A program made the position numbers and the translations under genes. This document shows, in pieces, positions 28,753 to 32,991 of a stretch of 32,991 bases of DNA. Under the pieces are notes generated by a model. The model was not told the origin of the DNA and made no database searches. It saw nothing but the letters and a program-made list of their open reading frames with translations. Position 1 is the stretch's first letter; each line of letters opens with the position of its first letter. Source of the DNA: Candidatus Collierbacteria bacterium GW2011_GWC2_44_18 (lineage in GTDB: Bacteria; Patescibacteriota; Microgenomatia; UBA1400; MFAQ01); NCBI GenBank assembly GCA_001000865.1, contig LCIE01000002.1, forward strand, positions 1-32,991. Reading direction: 5' to 3'.

Positions 28753-29039
28753 AGAATAAACCCAAGACAATTTCTATATCTGAGCTCAAAAACGAACTCA
28801 TGAAAAATAAAGATTTTCGGGTTGAGTATGAATCTCAACTACCCGAATTCCAGATTGCTTGTCAAATCATCGAGGCGAGACTCAAAAAAAACATGACCCA
28901 ATCTGATCTGGCAAACAAAATTCATTCCGGGCAGGCAGTCATCTCTCGCTTGGAAAGTCTAAACTCAAAACCATCTCTCTCTCTTCTTTCCAAAGTTGCC
29001 AAGGCCTTAGATACAAAAATAAGCATTTCCATTGAATAG
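28749..29039 (+). CDS. higA: HigA-type antitoxin, XRE-family HTH
   Basis: 96 residues. The helix-turn-helix is at about 40-92 (ACQIIEARLKKNMTQSDLANKIHSGQAVISRLESLNSKPSLSLLSKVAKALDTKISISIE), with an N-terminal segment (SISELKNELMKNKDFRVEYESQ) that should contact the toxin. It neutralises the toxin and represses the operon, most likely through the palindrome at 28433-28452. Translationally coupled to the toxin. Confidence 0.88.
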   Translation: MKNKPKTISISELKNELMKNKDFRVEYESQLPEFQIACQIIEARLKKNMTQSDLANKIHSGQAVISRLESLNSKPSLSLLSKVAKALDTKISISIE

Positions 29040-29047
29040 TCAGTTTT

Positions 29048-29590
29048 ATGAATGATATCTCCGTTCGATTTCCCGTCAATGATTCCAGAAAGAAAATTCT
29101 TGAAGATTTGTGTGTAAGTAAAAAACAACTTCCAGGCATCAGAGATGTCATGTTTAAGCCCATCAGCATGGACCTGAATCAATACCACCCTAATAAAATT
29201 TGTCTTCGACTTAGAGAGTTTTCTGATGGTCATGCCTCATTAATCGAAATACAAACAGTCAAAGCTGTAACGGGTTATTCTGACGAAAAGAAAACATTTG
29301 GAGAAGGCAATCTCGCTGACTTGGAAAGAATCGCCAAAGAAATGAATTTTGAAAAATGGGGAGAAATGTCTGTCAATTCTACAGAGTACACAATGAGCAA
29401 TAACGGGTCCACGACCATAGCTCTAGTTCAGAATATAATCCCAGTTGGAGAGTTTATAAAAATTGAATCACCCACAGCCAAGGCAATTAATAATTTCCTA
29501 AAAGAACTCAATGTTTCAGAGGAAGAAAAGATCGAAAGAAACGCCGCAGTATTATTGGGTGAACATTTGGGGTTAATTGCCAAGCCTTAG
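29048..29590 (+). CDS. CYTH-like domain protein
   Basis: 180 residues. The strand pattern and charges resemble the CYTH (adenylate cyclase IV / thiamine triphosphatase) fold: NKICLRLREFSDGHASLIEIQTVK (vRlRe then the K strand), NFEKWGEMSVNSTEYTM, and TTIALVQNIIPVGEFIKIES, like the family's lD.v..lG.FiEiE strand, ending in a helical AKAINNFLKELNVSEEE. The alternate ExExK start is not obvious, so this is tentative. CYTH proteins act on triphosphates such as polyphosphate or nucleotides. It starts 8 nt after higA and may be transcribed with it. Confidence 0.45.
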   Translation: MNDISVRFPVNDSRKKILEDLCVSKKQLPGIRDVMFKPISMDLNQYHPNKICLRLREFSDGHASLIEIQTVKAVTGYSDEKKTFGEGNLADLERIAKEMNFEKWGEMSVNSTEYTMSNNGSTTIALVQNIIPVGEFIKIESPTAKAINNFLKELNVSEEEKIERNAAVLLGEHLGLIAKP

Positions 29591-29595
29591 TTTTA

Positions 29596-29665
29596 CCTCA
29601 CCCCGTTGGTCTGTTGCCAGCCCAACTTCCCCTCTCCTTCAGAAGGAGAGGGGCCAGGGGTGAGG
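29596..29665. repeat. Three-way-junction palindromic repeat
   Basis: Outer arms CCTCACCCC / GGGGTGAGG (29596-29604, 29657-29665) enclose two hairpins: GTTGG / CCAAC (29605-29609, 29622-29626) and CCCCTCTCCTTC / GAAGGAGAGGGG (29629-29640, 29642-29653). All arms are perfect. It lies between converging genes, where it could end transcription from both sides. Confidence 0.8.
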
Positions 29666-29682
29666 TGGTAACACGGTAAAAA

Positions 29683-30276
29683 TCAGTTTATTCGTCTGTC
29701 GATTTCTTCAAACAGATTTTCAAAACGATCGAAATTTTGTTCCGATATGATGTAGTCAGCAACGATTCTTTGAGAAAATTTTTCATGTTGCTCAAGCTGT
29801 CTGGCTAAATCCAATAAATATGGTTCAGGATCTCTCTCGATTCTTTGCTTAATTTGCTTAATCAGAATTTCTTCTGATAGATCTAGCCGTATCAAAAATA
29901 TTTTGTATTTGTTTGTCTCAGCCGTTTTTTCGACCATATCAAACCCCCGGTCCATGCTGCTATCAAGGATCAAAAAACCATTTATCTTAGAAATATTTTT
30001 ATAAAGGAACTTCGAATAATCGATTAATAATTTTTGTAAATCAACTTGACTCAAGTCATAGTTCGGTGCGATATGATCACGAAAGATGTCTCTAATGTCA
30101 TCGTTGTTAATCCTAATTCCCTTGAATTTTTCTTCAATCCTCTTTGCAATAAAACTCTTCCCTGATCCAGCAGTTCCAGAAAACAGGATCATAATCTTGG
30201 GATTTTTTTGATCCAAATTATTTAATTTCTTGATGTGAATCTGATAGATCTTCTTGAGTATGTTTTGTAAGTCCAT
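29683..30276 (-). CDS. P-loop kinase (AAA/zeta-toxin-like)
   Basis: 197 residues from the ATG at 30276; the frame runs further upstream to 30447, but that part overlaps ftsK, and a -10 box sits 6 nt before 30276. Walker A GTAGSGKS at 34-41 (KIMILFSGTAGSGKSFIAKRIEEKF), followed by IRINNDDIRDIFRDH (a D-D-R pattern like the substrate-binding region of zeta/Cpt/Zeta-like kinases), then FLILDSSMDRG (Walker B like) and a C-terminal lid with RIERDPEPYLLDLARQL. It should phosphorylate a small molecule; substrate unknown. It converges with the CYTH-like gene. Confidence 0.65.
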   Translation of the reverse strand: MDLQNILKKIYQIHIKKLNNLDQKNPKIMILFSGTAGSGKSFIAKRIEEKFKGIRINNDDIRDIFRDHIAPNYDLSQVDLQKLLIDYSKFLYKNISKINGFLILDSSMDRGFDMVEKTAETNKYKIFLIRLDLSEEILIKQIKQRIERDPEPYLLDLARQLEQHEKFSQRIVADYIISEQNFDRFENLFEEIDRRIN

Positions 30277-30281
30277 ATTTA

Positions 30282-30291
30282 CATTATAATG
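30282..30291. promoter_or_regulatory. Shared palindromic -10 for the kinase and ftsK
   Basis: CATTATAATG is a perfect palindrome and supplies TATAAT on both strands (plus 30285-30290, minus 30283-30288). It is 11 nt before the ftsK ATG and 6 nt before the kinase ATG. No clear -35 on either side. Confidence 0.55.
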
Positions 30292-30301
30292 GTACTTACC
30301 T

Positions 30302-32449
30302 ATGGCTCGTAAAAAAGGACGTCGCTCTAAACCATATAAGCTGAATCTTAAGAAAGATACTTTGAATTCAATATTGGCTATTCTCCTTATGGGTATCGGT
30401 GGGCTTATCGCCATCTCCTTTTCCCAGCAGGGCGAAATTCTTTCCAAGATTAACGAGATCGGTAGTCAGCTTCTGGGTTGGCCCTTGCTTTTCTTGCCCT
30501 TTATCTTCATTGTTGGCGGATTGATCATCACTCACGTCAAGCTCCCCCTTGCTTCCACCAACGTCCTCCTAGGTAGTGTAATTACTATGATTTCTCTCAA
30601 CGGTCTTTTTGGTGCGGGTAGTATTGGTGCGGGTCTCAAGGAATCGGTCATTTCCCTAATTTCCCTTCCCGGTACCATTCTCTTTTACTTCGTCGGTGTT
30701 ATCATCGGGCTTTTTATTCTTTTCGAAACCTCCATAGAAGATCTCCTGGTCCTAACCCAAAGTATTTATGGAAGGATTGCGGGAATGTTTGGCAAACTGA
30801 AGCACTTTCCTGCTATAGGTGGCCCTTCAGCCTTCCTAAACAAATCCAACACAGTCAAAATCACCGGCGGGGACGAACCCAAAGTCTTCTCTTCTGCCTT
30901 ACCCTCCTCGTCAACACCAGTTAAAATTATGGGCAAAGAACATGTAGTCAATCGCGCAATACAATCAGCCACTGAAGTTAAAAAGCTTCCCGATGGCGCT
31001 ACTACCGGTGTTTGGCACTTTCCACCGATCAATCTTCTCTCAGACCAAAAAATTGGTAAAGCCGACCGAGGGGACATTAAGAAAAACATTGAAACTATTC
31101 AAAACACCTTGTGGTCGTTTGGTATCCAAGCCAAAGTTACCGAAGTGCACCAAGGACCAGCGGTCACTCAATATGCTCTTACCATTACCGCTGGCACCAA
31201 GCTAAGCAAGATTAGCGCCCTTCAGTCCGATCTGGCTTTGGCTTTGGCCGCGCCCCAGGGGCAAATACGTATCGAGGCTCCTATCCCAGGTCGCGATCTG
31301 GTCGGAATAGAAATCCCCAATCGCTCTCTGGAGTTCGTTTCCCTCCGTGAAATGCTTACAGACAAAGCCATGCAAGAAAGTCGTTCAAAAACCGCCTTCT
31401 CGCTCGGCCTAGATGTCTCCGGTATGCCGGTGGTCGCTGATATTAACAAAATGCCCCACCTCTTAATCGCCGGTACCACTGGTTCTGGTAAGTCCGTCTT
31501 AATCAATGCCATTATTTCTTCCATTTTGTTCCGCGCTTCACCGGAAGAAGTTAAATTTATTATGGTCGATCCTAAGCGAGTCGAACTAACTCCCTATAAC
31601 GACATTCCTCACCTCCTTACTCCTGTCATTACCGACGTTGGCAAGGTAGTCCACGCTCTCAAATGGGCGACAGCAGAGATGGAAAGACGATATCGGCTCT
31701 TTGAAGAGATGTCGGTCAAAAACATTGCCGGCTACAACGAGCTCAGTGGTTTTCAAGCCATGCCTTACATTATTATCATTGTGGATGAAATGGCGGACGT
31801 TATGATGTCCAAAAATGCCAATGAGGTCGAAGAAAGCATTGTCCGTATTGCCCAGATGGCTCGTGCTGTTGGCATTCATCTAATTCTAGCCACTCAGCGT
31901 CCTTCTGTTAATGTTCTCACTGGACTTATCAAGGCCAATATTCCGGCGAGAATTGCTTTCCAGGTTACCTCTATGATCGACTCTCGGGTTATCATTGATA
32001 CTCCCGGTGCCGAAAAACTTCTAGGCAAAGGTGACATGCTTTATATTCCTCCAGATACGGCCAAACCAAAACGTATTCAAGGAGCTTTTGTCTCTGATAA
32101 AGAAATCAAAAATCTTATCGACTTCATTCGAAGCTCTGGTGTCACTGCTCAGCTAGATGAAACCATCACCAAGGATAAGGGTAGCAAGGGAACTCTCTCG
32201 TCTGAAGGGCTTAACCTCGGGCCGGTAGATGAGAAATTTGAAGAAGCAGCTCATCTCTGTATCGCAGAAGGTAAGGGGTCCGCCTCACTACTTCAGCGTC
32301 GTTTGGAGGTCGGCTACGCCCGTGCCGCCCGCATACTTGATCAACTTGAACAAGCCGGCGTTCTCGCCCACGCCGAAGGCAATAAGCCTCGTGAAGTTAT
32401 CGTCGGTAGTTTAAGCGATGTCTTTCCCGGAAATGGCGAAAATTCCTAA
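30302..32449 (+). CDS. ftsK: DNA translocase FtsK/SpoIIIE
   Basis: 715 residues. Basic N-terminus, four membrane helices (about 22-41, 57-78, 84-105, 117-143), a short linker (no long Pro/Gln region as in E. coli), then the motor: alpha domain (QAKVTEVHQGPAVTQYALTI), beta RecA-like domain with Walker A GTTGSGKS (391-398) and Walker B IIIIVDE (490-496), AQMARAVGIHLILATQRPSVNVLTGLIKANIPARIAFQV, and the C-terminal gamma winged helix (SASLLQRRLEVGYARAARILDQLEQAGVLAHAEGNKPREV). It pumps DNA through the division septum during chromosome segregation. Start 30302 has a near-leaderless promoter. Confidence 0.96.
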   Translation: MARKKGRRSKPYKLNLKKDTLNSILAILLMGIGGLIAISFSQQGEILSKINEIGSQLLGWPLLFLPFIFIVGGLIITHVKLPLASTNVLLGSVITMISLNGLFGAGSIGAGLKESVISLISLPGTILFYFVGVIIGLFILFETSIEDLLVLTQSIYGRIAGMFGKLKHFPAIGGPSAFLNKSNTVKITGGDEPKVFSSALPSSSTPVKIMGKEHVVNRAIQSATEVKKLPDGATTGVWHFPPINLLSDQKIGKADRGDIKKNIETIQNTLWSFGIQAKVTEVHQGPAVTQYALTITAGTKLSKISALQSDLALALAAPQGQIRIEAPIPGRDLVGIEIPNRSLEFVSLREMLTDKAMQESRSKTAFSLGLDVSGMPVVADINKMPHLLIAGTTGSGKSVLINAIISSILFRASPEEVKFIMVDPKRVELTPYNDIPHLLTPVITDVGKVVHALKWATAEMERRYRLFEEMSVKNIAGYNELSGFQAMPYIIIIVDEMADVMMSKNANEVEESIVRIAQMARAVGIHLILATQRPSVNVLTGLIKANIPARIAFQVTSMIDSRVIIDTPGAEKLLGKGDMLYIPPDTAKPKRIQGAFVSDKEIKNLIDFIRSSGVTAQLDETITKDKGSKGTLSSEGLNLGPVDEKFEEAAHLCIAEGKGSASLLQRRLEVGYARAARILDQLEQAGVLAHAEGNKPREVIVGSLSDVFPGNGENS

Positions 32450-32451
32450 CC

Positions 32452-32991
32452 ATGAAGACTGTAGGTCAAATCATTCGTGCCGGGAGACAAAAGAGAAATC
32501 TTTCTGTGGAACAGTTGTCACATTTGACCAAAATTGATTCCAAGTATATTACTGCTCTAGAATCTGATCAGTATACAAGTTTACCCTCAGAAACTTTTAC
32601 CAAAGGGTTTATCCGTAATCTGAGCCAGCGGTTATCTTTGGATGCGGACGAGTTGGTTGCTATCTTTAGAAGAGACTTCCGCCAGCCGGACCGTACCCAC
32701 ACCGTAAAATTCCATCGACGGTCTTATTTACCCAAGGTATCATCACAACTACTTCCGTTCATCATCGGAGGTCTTGTCTTTGTTGTTTACTTAATTTTTC
32801 AATTCCGAGTCATCCTCACTCCACCAAAACTGGAGATCTATCGGCCTTTTAGCGCTGCCGTTCTCGTTTCTCCCGTAGAAATCGAAGGAGATACTGCCAT
32901 CGATGCCTCTGTCATTGTTAACGAGGATACTCAAGTCAAGCCCGATGCCTCTGGCCACTTTGTAACCAAGATCAACTTGCCCGTTGGCGAG
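32452..32991 (+). CDS. RodZ-like HTH membrane protein (partial, cut by window end)
   Basis: 180 codons, open to the window edge. N-terminal RodZ-type helix-turn-helix (about 6-60; VGQIIRAGRQKRNLSVEQLSHLTKIDSKYITALESDQYTSLPSETFTKGFIRNLSQ), a basic stretch, one membrane helix (about 100-120) and the beginning of an Ig-like extracytoplasmic domain (PPKLEIYRPFSAAVLVSPVEIEGDT...). In other bacteria RodZ ties MreB to the cell envelope and cell shape. ATG 2 nt after the ftsK stop, so same operon. No Shine-Dalgarno. The call is partial because the C-terminus is missing. Confidence 0.8.
   Translation, partial: MKTVGQIIRAGRQKRNLSVEQLSHLTKIDSKYITALESDQYTSLPSETFTKGFIRNLSQRLSLDADELVAIFRRDFRQPDRTHTVKFHRRSYLPKVSSQLLPFIIGGLVFVVYLIFQFRVILTPPKLEIYRPFSAAVLVSPVEIEGDTAIDASVIVNEDTQVKPDASGHFVTKINLPVGE

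Noticed and set aside
30277-30447. Longer kinase reading frame starting at 30447
   Set aside because: The extra 57 residues are antisense to the ftsK start and membrane segment, and the promoter lies between the two possible starts.
1-32991. tRNA, rRNA, CRISPR array, integrase, transposase or phage genes
   Set aside because: None recognised by eye on either strand; the regular repeats present are dispersed palindromes rather than direct repeats with spacers.

Overview
The window looks like part of a chromosome from a streamlined bacterium of the Candidate Phyla Radiation (Patescibacteria), most likely a Microgenomates (OP11)-type lineage. This is inference from the gene content: short versions of universal proteins (HrcA, IF-2 without its N-terminal region, a zinc-finger-less DnaJ, a Lon-like protein without a peptidase), a minimal PilN/PilO module, RNase J with PNPase, almost no metabolic genes, and many small proteins without recognisable relatives. 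No tRNA, rRNA, CRISPR array, transposase or phage gene was seen.

Layout. 111-3246 (minus): rpsT, pilN, pilO, a small membrane protein and an FN3/Ig surface protein. 3311-6802 (plus): murJ and lepA. 6923-9907: an unknown SD-led gene, then on the minus strand a QueC-like PP-loop enzyme and a membrane-anchored GH39-like hydrolase. 9965-14857: the heat-shock block hrcA-grpE-dnaK, an unknown gene, and dnaJ. 15061-16363: a deoxyribosyltransferase-like gene and another unknown gene. 16427-20318: a candidate structured RNA, nusA, infB and a catalytically degenerate DHH protein. 20378-24736: rpsO, pnp, an unknown membrane protein and the Lon-like AAA protein. 24905-28325: an ATP-grasp ligase (minus), a candidate RNA and RNase J. 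28456-30276: a HigBA-type toxin-antitoxin pair, a CYTH-like protein and a P-loop kinase (minus). 30302-32991: ftsK/spoIIIE and the start of a RodZ-like gene cut by the window end.

Three patterns run across the window. (1) Two expression architectures: many genes have a -10 box (often extended, TGnTAnAAT) only 6-8 nt, or 11 nt, before the start codon, so their mRNAs should be leaderless or nearly so. Four unrelated orphan genes (6923, 13303, 15875, 23058) instead have a 30-50 nt leader, a GGAGGT Shine-Dalgarno 4-5 nt before ATG or TTG, and an intrinsic terminator. (2) Palindromic REP-like repeats fill most intergenic gaps and also lie in frame inside lepA, infB, the grpE 3' end and the 5' end of the ATP-grasp gene, where they are translated. 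(3) CIRCE-like operators with a shared non-canonical right half lie at the hrcA and dnaJ promoters; the hrcA copy covers the -10 box and the first base of the start codon.

All functional calls are by eye from translated motifs; no database search was possible.
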